From contig DASXSU010000052.1 of NCBI GenBank assembly GCA_036505795.1, positions 1 to 32,931 on the forward strand: 32,931 bases of DNA, given 5' to 3'. This stretch comes from NS-11 sp036505795 (lineage in GTDB: Bacteria; Nitrospirota; Nitrospiria; Nitrospirales; NS-4). Below the pieces are notes generated by a model. It did not search any database and was not told the origin of the DNA. It saw nothing but the letters and a program-made list of their open reading frames with translations. Every line of letters begins with the position of its first letter. Position 1 is the stretch's first letter. Position numbers and translations under genes: made by a program. Below are positions 22,644-28,684 of the stretch, piece by piece.

Positions 22644-22687
22644 CGATCTTGGAAGAGGTCGAGATCATTGAGAAACAAAGAAGAATT

Positions 22688-22712
22688 TTAGGAATTGCCG
22701 TGCGCGTCCTAA
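22688..22712. promoter_or_regulatory. Inverted repeat upstream of the sigma-54 promoter, candidate enhancer site
   Basis: TTAGGA (22688-22693) and TCCTAA (22707-22712) form a perfect inverted repeat with a 13-bp gap, about 45 to 85 bp upstream of the -24/-12 box. The distance suits an activator such as a PrsR-like enhancer-binding protein. Assignment is by position only. Confidence 0.35.
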
Positions 22713-22728
22713 GCGACGCAGGGATGCA

Positions 22729-22899
22729 TGTCGGAAATCTCGACACTCCGGAGGTGATATGAATTGCAATAAAACTAATCTGAGAATGTATAAGCTGTTA
22801 ATATTAAAGGAAAAAAATGAGGAGCTCTATCGTATGGATTTCAGCATAAGAACTAAGAAAGTGACAACTTTTCCGTCACAGTGCTGCATCCTAGGTGAA
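22729..22899 (+). other. AT-rich intergenic stretch with hairpin, strong ribosome site and a short open frame
   Basis: In the 313-bp gap between the PEP-CTERM gene start and the amrS stop, a TGTCG/CGACA hairpin (22729-22733 with 22741-22745) is followed by GGAGGTGAT and an ATG at 22759. The frame begins MNCNKTNLRMYKLLILKEKN and continues 172 codons, running antisense through the 3' third of amrS. The first 45 codons are AT-rich and not overlapped by another gene. I cannot decide whether it is translated. Confidence 0.25.
22853..22879 (-). terminator. Weak terminator after amrS
   Basis: A 5-bp stem GTGAC/GTCAC (22861-22865 with 22875-22879) with a 9-nt loop is followed on the minus strand by TTTCTT. 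It lies 20 bp after the amrS stop. Confidence 0.4.
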
Positions 22900-23997
22900 T
22901 TACCGGTCAAAGTCGCTGAGTCGGACGGGCAGGCGCTTGGCGCCCCAGGTGCCAGGCGGGCCATCGAAGATGCCGGCACAAGGCGTACCGCAATTTCGGC
23001 AACGGCCGTCGTCCGTGAGATTCCATTCGGTCATCACGTACCAGTCCCGGCCGATGAGCGTTTGGCCGCACTGGTGACAGTAGGTGCTGCTGCCGGCCTC
23101 ATCGTGCACGTTGCCTATGTAGACGTAGCGAAGGCCATTTTTTACCGCGATTCCCCGGGCCATCGTGAGCGTGAGAGTCGGCGTCGGCGGTTTATCCAGC
23201 ATTTTGTAGTCCGGATGGAAGGCGGTAAAGTGCAGCGGCACATCCGGGCCGAGGTGCTGCATCACCCACTGGGTTAATTCCTCGATCTCCCGCTCCGAAT
23301 CATTCTCGCCCGGAATCAATAGCGTGGTGATCTCAAACCATACGCTGGTTTCGCGCTTGAGATAGATCAATGTCTCCTGTATGGGCTTTAGATGTGCAAC
23401 GGTAATCTCTTTGTAGAATTTCTCGCTAAAGGCTTTGAGGTCCACATTCGCGGCATCCATGTAGCGGTAGAATTCCGCGCGAGGTTCAGGACAGACATAC
23501 CCGGCCGTCACGGCGACCGTCTTGATGCCGAGTTCGTGGCACGCTTGCGCGACGTCGATCGCATACTCATGGAAGATGACCGGATCGTTATAGGTAAAGG
23601 CGACACTGCTGCATCCAAGTGCACTGGCAGCACGAGCGATGACTTCCGGAGAAGCGGCATCGGCCAGGGTATCGACCTCCCGAGATTTGCTAATGTCCCA
23701 GTTCTGGCAGAACTTGCAGGCCAGATTGCACCCGGCAGTCCCGAAGGACAGGACCGCCGTCCCCGGCAAGAAGTGATTCAAAGGCTTCTTCTCTACCGGA
23801 TCGACGCAAAAGCCGCTGGAACGCCCATACGTCGTCAGGACCACTTCTCCATGCTCGCAGGCGCGTACAAAGCACATGCCCCGCTGGCCTTCTTGTAATT
23901 TACAAAAACGGGGGCACAGGTCGCACTGAACCCGGCCATCCTCGAGGCGATGCCAGTATTTTGTAGATACGACGGATACCAGGCTCGAACTGCTCAC
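22900..23997 (-). CDS. amrS: AmmeMemoRadiSam system radical SAM enzyme AmrS
   Basis: The 365-residue protein has an N-terminal Cys cluster (CDLCPRFCKL, about residues 25-34), the radical SAM motif C90-x3-C94-x2-C97 (GCNLACKFCQNW), the family's KPLNHFLPG segment, FTYNDPVIFHEYA and HFTAFHPDYKMLDKPPTP, and a C-terminal zinc-ribbon-like pair CHQCG and CRNCG. This set defines the AmrS family, named for its link to AMMECR1 and Memo proteins; neither partner is in the window. The in-frame TTG further upstream lies within the -10 box, so I choose the GTG at 23997, preceded by AGGAG. The substrate of the enzyme is not derivable from the sequence. Confidence 0.9.
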   Translation of the reverse strand: MSSSSLVSVVSTKYWHRLEDGRVQCDLCPRFCKLQEGQRGMCFVRACEHGEVVLTTYGRSSGFCVDPVEKKPLNHFLPGTAVLSFGTAGCNLACKFCQNWDISKSREVDTLADAASPEVIARAASALGCSSVAFTYNDPVIFHEYAIDVAQACHELGIKTVAVTAGYVCPEPRAEFYRYMDAANVDLKAFSEKFYKEITVAHLKPIQETLIYLKRETSVWFEITTLLIPGENDSEREIEELTQWVMQHLGPDVPLHFTAFHPDYKMLDKPPTPTLTLTMARGIAVKNGLRYVYIGNVHDEAGSSTYCHQCGQTLIGRDWYVMTEWNLTDDGRCRNCGTPCAGIFDGPPGTWGAKRLPVRLSDFDR

Positions 23998-24017
23998 AGG
24001 CTCTTCTCCTGAGCTCA

Positions 24018-24058
24018 ATTATACCATCTTGCCTGCATCGCGGGGTCTCTAGGATGCA
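24018..24058 (-). promoter_or_regulatory. Promoter of amrS with an inverted repeat over the -35 position
   Basis: A perfect TATAAT lies on the minus strand at 24023-24018, but no -35 hexamer can be seen. Instead a perfect inverted repeat, TGCATC/GATGCA (24034-24039 with 24053-24058), surrounds the -35 position, as expected for an activator or repressor site. Confidence 0.5.
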
Positions 24059-24094
24059 CGGGGATGAGCTGGCGATAGCTTTTGCTGGTGCGAA

Positions 24095-25117
24095 TTACTG
24101 CGCGGTAGACACGGGCGGCAGCGCCCCCAGAAACTCGAAGTCGCCGCGACGTACGAGCGGCGTGTCGGCTCTCAGACGGAAATCGCCCGACGCGGGATCG
24201 ACAAAATGGGGATCCACGGCAAGGTCCGATTCGGACTTGAGATCGGGTGTGGGCACCGGGGGATCACCGGGACGGGCGTAATCCGGCCCGTCGTTTCTGA
24301 CCGCGTTGAACGCAAGGTGAGCCCGAGCTTGTGGACCGATCTGAATTCCCGACTTGTTCGCTCCGACGATATTTCCCTTCAGCTCCGCTTGGGAATTGTC
24401 GATTACCAGAACACCGCCGCCGTTTTTGACGACCGTGTTGCGCACAAGCTCGGCCTTCGCTCCCCCTTGAAGAACCACGCCGGCGACCAGATTTTCCTGA
24501 ATCAGATTGGCAGTGAGCCGCACCGACGATTTTCCCGAGATCGTGACGCCGTAATCGTTGTTCCTGATGTCGTTTCCGTTCAACTCCCCTTCGGCATCGG
24601 CAAAGGACACACCGGTCGTCTCGCTATCCGCGATTAGGCTGTGTTCAATGCGCACGCCGGTCGCCTGCTGAACGTACAAGAGCCCCAGGACGCGAATATT
24701 GGAGAGAAGGATCCGCGAGCCATTAAAGACGCCGACTGCGAGCCCTCCATTTTCTGAGATCGTGAGATCGCGGATCTCAATATCGTTCGCGCCGTAAGGC
24801 CATTTGCCCACTCGAAAGGCGCCGACTCGCTTCAGTCCGTGGATCGTCACGCGGTCTCTCGCTTCCCCTATAAGGCGCAGGCGATTCTTGCTATGGACGA
24901 CGACGTCTTCGCGGTAACTTCCGGCTTTGATAAAAATGGTGTCGCCGGGCTTGGCTTCATCGATCGCGCGTTGAATCTCCTGGTAGGCGCCCGAGCCATC
25001 CTGTGACACCACGAGCACGGGGGAACCTAAGGTTGGCTCAAGCGCGATCGCAAGCGGCGGCAGCAGTGACAGCGCTTGAATTGCCCCCGCGCACCAGAGA
25101 GCAGCTACCCGCCTCAT
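24095..25117 (-). CDS. Secreted right-handed beta-helix (pectate-lyase-like) repeat protein
   Basis: The 340-residue protein has a signal peptide (about residues 1-25). It then shows the start typical of parallel beta-helix proteins (VVSQDGSGAYQEIQRAIDEA, KPGDTIFIKAGSYREDVVVH), followed by about ten Asn/Gly-rich coils with patterns such as NDIRNNDYGVTISGKSSVRL and NLIQENLVAGVVLQGGAKAE. NosD-type carbohydrate-binding or lyase proteins share this fold; no catalytic residues can be assigned. A short proline-rich end follows (GDPPVPTPDLKSESDLAVDP). The start overlaps the stop of the upstream unknown gene as ATGA, so the two are co-translated. Confidence 0.82.
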   Translation of the reverse strand: MRRVAALWCAGAIQALSLLPPLAIALEPTLGSPVLVVSQDGSGAYQEIQRAIDEAKPGDTIFIKAGSYREDVVVHSKNRLRLIGEARDRVTIHGLKRVGAFRVGKWPYGANDIEIRDLTISENGGLAVGVFNGSRILLSNIRVLGLLYVQQATGVRIEHSLIADSETTGVSFADAEGELNGNDIRNNDYGVTISGKSSVRLTANLIQENLVAGVVLQGGAKAELVRNTVVKNGGGVLVIDNSQAELKGNIVGANKSGIQIGPQARAHLAFNAVRNDGPDYARPGDPPVPTPDLKSESDLAVDPHFVDPASGDFRLRADTPLVRRGDFEFLGALPPVSTAQ

Positions 25118-25713
25118 CTGAATAGCGCCGTTCCTATCAGACCTGATTTCTCAGCCATGACCTGAAATCCCTTCCTGCACACGAGTGAATGCAACTGGGC
25201 CCACAAGAATCCGCCCTCAGGGGGCGAGCCGGCGACCTTTTTAAACTCCAGAATCAACTGATTGGTATAGCGCCCGTCCGTATGGGTTTGCCCCCAACCT
25301 GTGACCAGATAAGCAAGAGCATCACCGAATACGAGAGCATGACGTTCCTCCAATCCCAAGCGCCTGGCCGCATAGTATCCCAGCGCCGCATAGAGCTCGC
25401 TATGGTCGGCATCTTGAAGACGAACTTCCCCGGCCTGAGCTTTTGCGACTTCCAGAAGCGTCAAATCCGTCGGCTGCTCGCCCCCCCTGAAAGCCTGGCC
25501 GCGAAGGCCCGATTTCTCCAGCGTCAGGATCGCCTGCACGGCAGGAATAGAAACTGCCGGAGGCACGCCTTTGCGGTCCCGCTCGGCGATGATCCGCCAG
25601 TCTTCAAGATTCAACGGTCCGATATCTCCAGCTTGGGCGAGGGCTTTCCTAAAGCGCTCCCACTCGACCCCCAAGTGCGCCTTCATCCGCTCATCTAAAA
25701 GGTTCTCGTTCAT
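25114..25713 (-). CDS. Soluble protein of unknown function, coupled to the beta-helix gene
   Basis: I do not recognise this 199-residue protein. It appears cytoplasmic and mainly helical, with no signal peptide or membrane segment. Visible blocks are LDERMKAHLGVEWERFRKAL, VSIPAVQAILTLEKSGLRGQ, YAALGYYAARRLGLEERHAL and LILEFKKVAGSPPEGGFLWA. The frame is open further upstream to about 25797, but the candidate promoter (-10 at 25729-25724) places transcription start just before the ATG at 25713, so I choose that start; the ATG at 25749 lies inside the -35. No ribosome site is seen. It overlaps the beta-helix gene by four bases. Confidence 0.65.
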   Translation of the reverse strand: MNENLLDERMKAHLGVEWERFRKALAQAGDIGPLNLEDWRIIAERDRKGVPPAVSIPAVQAILTLEKSGLRGQAFRGGEQPTDLTLLEVAKAQAGEVRLQDADHSELYAALGYYAARRLGLEERHALVFGDALAYLVTGWGQTHTDGRYTNQLILEFKKVAGSPPEGGFLWAQLHSLVCRKGFQVMAEKSGLIGTALFR

Positions 25714-25723
25714 AGAAGCCGCG

Positions 25724-25753
25724 ATTGTACTGGGCTTTGTCGTATCCATGCAA
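25724..25753 (-). promoter_or_regulatory. Candidate promoter of the unknown-protein/beta-helix gene pair
   Basis: On the minus strand TTGCAT (25753-25748), an 18-bp spacer and TACAAT (25729-25724) lie just before the ATG at 25713. The short distance implies an almost leaderless mRNA. Confidence 0.45.
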
Positions 25754-25764
25754 TGTGCTATCTT
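25737..25764 (+). promoter_or_regulatory. Candidate promoter of coaE
   Basis: TTGTCG (25737-25742) and TATCTT (25759-25764) are 16 bp apart. This promoter would overlap the divergent one on the minus strand, so the two directions may compete. Confidence 0.35.
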
Positions 25765-25780
25765 TTTTACCGGGGGAAGA

Positions 25781-25802
25781 GGAGTTTGTCTTGGCAAACT
25801 CC
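25781..25802. promoter_or_regulatory. Perfect 8-bp inverted repeat in the coaE leader
   Basis: GGAGTTTG and CAAACTCC form an 8-bp stem around a 6-nt loop (TCTTGG), 18 bp before the coaE ATG. It could fold in the leader mRNA or be bound by a regulator. No T-tract follows, so it is not a terminator. Confidence 0.45.
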
Positions 25803-25820
25803 AGGGCGGGTGGGTGCAAT

Positions 25821-26423
25821 ATGTTACGAGTCGGGCTGACAGGCGGTATCGCGACCGGGAAGAGCACGGTATCCGAGTTGTTCGTGCAATGCGGTGCTCA
25901 CCTTATTGATGCGGATGTGCTGGCGCGTGAGGCTGTCGCGCCCGGGAGTCCGGGACTCCGCGCCATCGTCGCTTCTTTCGGCCCCGGGATGTTATGCGCG
26001 GACGGCACGCTGAATCGCGAGCGACTCGCGGACATCGTCTTCAAAGATACGGGACAGCGAGAACGGCTCGAGGCGATCATCCATCCCTATGTCTTTGCGG
26101 AGGAGGAGCGTCGCTGCCGAGAAATTACAGCAAAAGATCCACCTGCGGTGGTGCTCTTCGACGCGGCCCTGCTCATTGAAACCGGTGCGTACAAGACGAA
26201 GGACCGCGTCATCCTCGTCACCGCCGACGAGCCCACGCAGCTTGCACGGCTCATGTCGCGAAATAATTTGACGGAAGCCCAAGCGCGAGAGCGGATCGCC
26301 GCTCAGATGCCGCTCTCGGAAAAGATCAAAGTCGCGCACTACGTGATCGACGGCACCTTGCCGATAGAGCATCTCCGGAGGCAAGTAACACGCATCTATC
26401 AGCTCCTTAAGCAGCTTGCTTGA
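25821..26423 (+). CDS. coaE: Dephospho-CoA kinase
   Basis: CoaE phosphorylates dephospho-CoA, the last step of CoA synthesis. The 200-residue protein has the P-loop LTGGIATGKST (about residues 6-16), the DADVLARE motif, the ERLADIVF and HP-containing segments (LEAIIHPYVF) and the RLMSRNNLTEAQARERIAAQ lid/substrate region with a final DGT motif (YVIDGTLPIEHL). The start is the ATG at 25821, where the family alignment begins; a longer open frame to 25725 is not supported. The gene is read divergently from the unknown-protein gene. Confidence 0.95.
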   Translation: MLRVGLTGGIATGKSTVSELFVQCGAHLIDADVLAREAVAPGSPGLRAIVASFGPGMLCADGTLNRERLADIVFKDTGQRERLEAIIHPYVFAEEERRCREITAKDPPAVVLFDAALLIETGAYKTKDRVILVTADEPTQLARLMSRNNLTEAQARERIAAQMPLSEKIKVAHYVIDGTLPIEHLRRQVTRIYQLLKQLA

Positions 26424-26483
26424 TGTAAAATTGATGCGTTGATGTCCCGAGTCTCCGTGCGTTCGCATTCCTTCCCGTCGCTG

Positions 26484-26492
26484 TGATAGATT
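26484..26492 (+). promoter_or_regulatory. Extended -10 promoter of trxB (leaderless)
   Basis: TGA-TAGATT ends six bases before the trxB ATG, and no ribosome site precedes the start. No good -35 is visible, so this would be an extended -10 promoter. Confidence 0.35.
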
Positions 26493-26498
26493 TCCTGC

Positions 26499-27419
26499 AT
26501 GAGGAATGTCGTGATTATGGGCTCCGGGCCAGCGGGGCTGACGGCGGCGATCTATGCCGCGCGCGCCAACCTTTGGCCGGTTCTCATCGATGGGCATCAG
26601 GTGGGAGGACAATTAAGCACGACAACCGAGGTGGAAAACTATCCGGGATTCCGCCATGCCATCATGGGCCCCGAACTGATGCAAGAGATGCGGGCGCAGG
26701 CGGAACGCTTCGGCACGGAATTCATGCGAGGCAACGTCACCGATGTAGGCCTCAAGAATCCTCCGATCACTCTCTCGATCGAAGACGACAAGGCCATTGA
26801 AACGCAGACCCTCATTATCGCCTCCGGCGCCAGCGCCATCATGCTCGGGCTCAAGTCCGAACGCCGGCTGCTGGGCCATGGTGTCTCCACGTGCGCGACC
26901 TGCGACGGCTTTTTCTTTAAAGGCAAAGACCTTGTCGTCGTCGGAGGTGGCGACACCGCCATGGAAGAAGCCAACTTTCTCACCAAATTCGCCGCGCATC
27001 TGACCGTTATTCATCGCCGTGACACGCTCAGGGCCTCCAAGATCATGCAGGAACGAGCCCAGATGAACCCGAAGATCAGCTTTATCTGGAACACTGTAGT
27101 CGAAGAGATTCTCGGAGATCCGCTCGTCACCGGTGTTCGGCTCAAGAATGTCAAAACGGACGCCGTCACTGAAATACCCTGCGCGGGCGTGTTTGTCGCC
27201 ATTGGCCATTCACCCAATACGAAGCTGTTCGAGGGCCAATTGGACCTTGACCCGGCCGGCTATATCAAGACCTATGGGGGGATGCGCACCAGCGTTCCGG
27301 GAGTCTTTGCGGCCGGCGACGTCCAGGATCATGTCTACCGGCAGGCTATCACGGCCGCCGGTACAGGCTGCATGGCTGCCATCGACTGTGAACGGTACTT
27401 GGAATCTCTGGGCCACTGA
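26499..27419 (+). CDS. trxB: Thioredoxin reductase
   Basis: The 306-residue FAD enzyme reduces thioredoxin with NADPH. The FAD motif GSGPAGLTAAIYAARAN (about residues 8-24), the redox-active C132-A-T-C135 followed by DGFFFKG, the NADPH motif VVVGGGDTAMEEANFL, HRRDTLRASKIMQ, and the C-terminal FAD motif GVFAAGDVQDHVYRQAITAA are all intact. The start was chosen from the FAD motif. It lies 75 bp downstream of coaE and ahead of a hairpin terminator. Other small FAD reductases are less likely given CATC. Confidence 0.95.
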   Translation: MRNVVIMGSGPAGLTAAIYAARANLWPVLIDGHQVGGQLSTTTEVENYPGFRHAIMGPELMQEMRAQAERFGTEFMRGNVTDVGLKNPPITLSIEDDKAIETQTLIIASGASAIMLGLKSERRLLGHGVSTCATCDGFFFKGKDLVVVGGGDTAMEEANFLTKFAAHLTVIHRRDTLRASKIMQERAQMNPKISFIWNTVVEEILGDPLVTGVRLKNVKTDAVTEIPCAGVFVAIGHSPNTKLFEGQLDLDPAGYIKTYGGMRTSVPGVFAAGDVQDHVYRQAITAAGTGCMAAIDCERYLESLGH

Positions 27420-27435
27420 TGACCCCTCACCCTGG

Positions 27436-27471
27436 CCTCTCCCCAGGATGGGGCGAGGGTACTTAATTTTT
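27436..27471 (+). terminator. Terminator after trxB, part of a palindromic intergenic repeat
   Basis: CCTC-T-CCCC pairs with GGGG-C-GAGG (27436-27444 with 27450-27458) with a 5-nt loop, and a T-run follows (27467-27471). The flanking CCCTC...GAGGG sequence resembles palindromic intergenic repeats found in many bacterial genomes. Confidence 0.55.
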
Positions 27472-27494
27472 CCCTCTCCCCTGGAGGGAGAGGG
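27472..27494. repeat. Perfect 9-bp palindrome just before thiI
   Basis: CCCTCTCCC and GGGAGAGGG form a 9-bp stem with a 5-nt loop (CTGGA). Its 3' arm, with the adjoining GG, supplies the ribosome site of thiI. Together with the preceding terminator it makes a REP-like pair of hairpins. Confidence 0.6.
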
Positions 27495-27505
27495 GGAATA
27501 TTTTT

Positions 27506-28684
27506 ATGCACTACGCCCTCGCGCATTATCATGAACTAGCTCTGAAGGGACGCAATCGAGCCTTCCTGGTGGACCGGCTCGTGCGAAATTTACGTCACGC
27601 GGTACGGGGGTTAGGCGTGCTTCAGGTGGAGAGCCTGGCCGGGCGCGTCCGATTATCGATGGAGAATATCTCCCAATGGCCGGCAATCAAATGCCGCCTT
27701 GCCGAGACATTCGGCCTGGCCAACTTCGCACCTGCTGTCTGCGTCTCGAGCGATATTGTCACCCTGAGCGCCGCCGTGTGCGAATCGGTGGAGCCCCTTT
27801 CATTTCACACCTTTCGCATCACGGCCAAACGTGCCGACAAATCCTACCCTTTGACATCGACAGAGGTGAACCGCATCATCGGCGCGGCTGTGGTGGAGCG
27901 CACAGGCGCCCATGTGAATCTGTCAAAGCCGGAGCTGAATGTTTATATCGAGATTCTGGGCCCGAAAGCCTATTACTCCTTTGAACGGTTCGCCGGCGCC
28001 GGCGGCCTACCGGTCGGTATGTCCGGCAAAGTCGCCTGCCTGCTGTCCGGCGGCATCGATTCTCCGGTCGCCGCCTATCGCATGATGAAGCGAGGCTGCC
28101 GGGTGACCTTTATTCACTTTCACGGGCACCCGTTCGTCACCCGTGCCTCCGCCGATAAGGCCGAGGAATTAGCGCGGCATCTGACGCGGCACCAATACTA
28201 CTCGCGTCTGTATCTTGTGCCGTTCGGAGAACTACAACGTCAGGTTGTTCTGTCGACACCGGCGCCGTTGCGGGTCGTGCTGTACCGCCGGCTCATGGTC
28301 AAGATCGCGGAGGAATTGGCGAACTCTACAAAATGCTGGGCGCTCGTGACCGGGGATAGCCTCGGGCAAGTAGCTTCCCAGACAGCCGGAAATATCAGCG
28401 TGGTGGACGAGGCGGCGACTCTCCCCTTCCTGCGGCCGCTGATCGGGATGGATAAGATCGAAATTACTCAGCAGGCCCAGGAAATCGGAACCTTTGAAAC
28501 CTCCATCGAGCCCGATCAGGACTGCTGCCGGTTGTTCGTGCCGCCGAACCCTTCTACGAACGCGAATCTAGATCAGGTGCGGCGAGCCGAAGCGATGTTG
28601 GATATTCATGGTCTGGTGAAACAGGCGTTGGAGAAGATGGAATTGCGAGAGTTTCACTTTCCAGGAGTTTCGAGCGAGCTATAA
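27506..28684 (+). CDS. thiI: tRNA sulfurtransferase ThiI (without rhodanese domain)
   Basis: ThiI adenylates tRNA U8 for 4-thiouridine formation and can take part in thiamine thiazole synthesis. The 392-residue protein has an N-terminal ferredoxin-like/THUMP domain (about residues 1-165) and a PP-loop ATPase domain with SGGIDSP (about 181-187). Downstream lie GDSLGQVASQT and DCCRLFVPPNPST, which carries the conserved cysteine. The C-terminal rhodanese domain of E. coli ThiI is absent, as in many bacteria. The ATG has the sequence GGAGAGGGGG upstream. It overlaps the polX gene by six bases at the convergent 3' ends. Confidence 0.95.
   Translation: MHYALAHYHELALKGRNRAFLVDRLVRNLRHAVRGLGVLQVESLAGRVRLSMENISQWPAIKCRLAETFGLANFAPAVCVSSDIVTLSAAVCESVEPLSFHTFRITAKRADKSYPLTSTEVNRIIGAAVVERTGAHVNLSKPELNVYIEILGPKAYYSFERFAGAGGLPVGMSGKVACLLSGGIDSPVAAYRMMKRGCRVTFIHFHGHPFVTRASADKAEELARHLTRHQYYSRLYLVPFGELQRQVVLSTPAPLRVVLYRRLMVKIAEELANSTKCWALVTGDSLGQVASQTAGNISVVDEAATLPFLRPLIGMDKIEITQQAQEIGTFETSIEPDQDCCRLFVPPNPSTNANLDQVRRAEAMLDIHGLVKQALEKMELREFHFPGVSSEL

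Noticed and set aside
22629..22745. Cyclic-di-GMP or other known riboswitch near the PEP-CTERM gene
   Set aside because: Small hairpins are present but not the conserved core of any class I know, and the sigma-54 box explains part of the region.
26613..27209. 198-codon minus-strand open frame
   Set aside because: It is antisense to trxB and shows no family motif.
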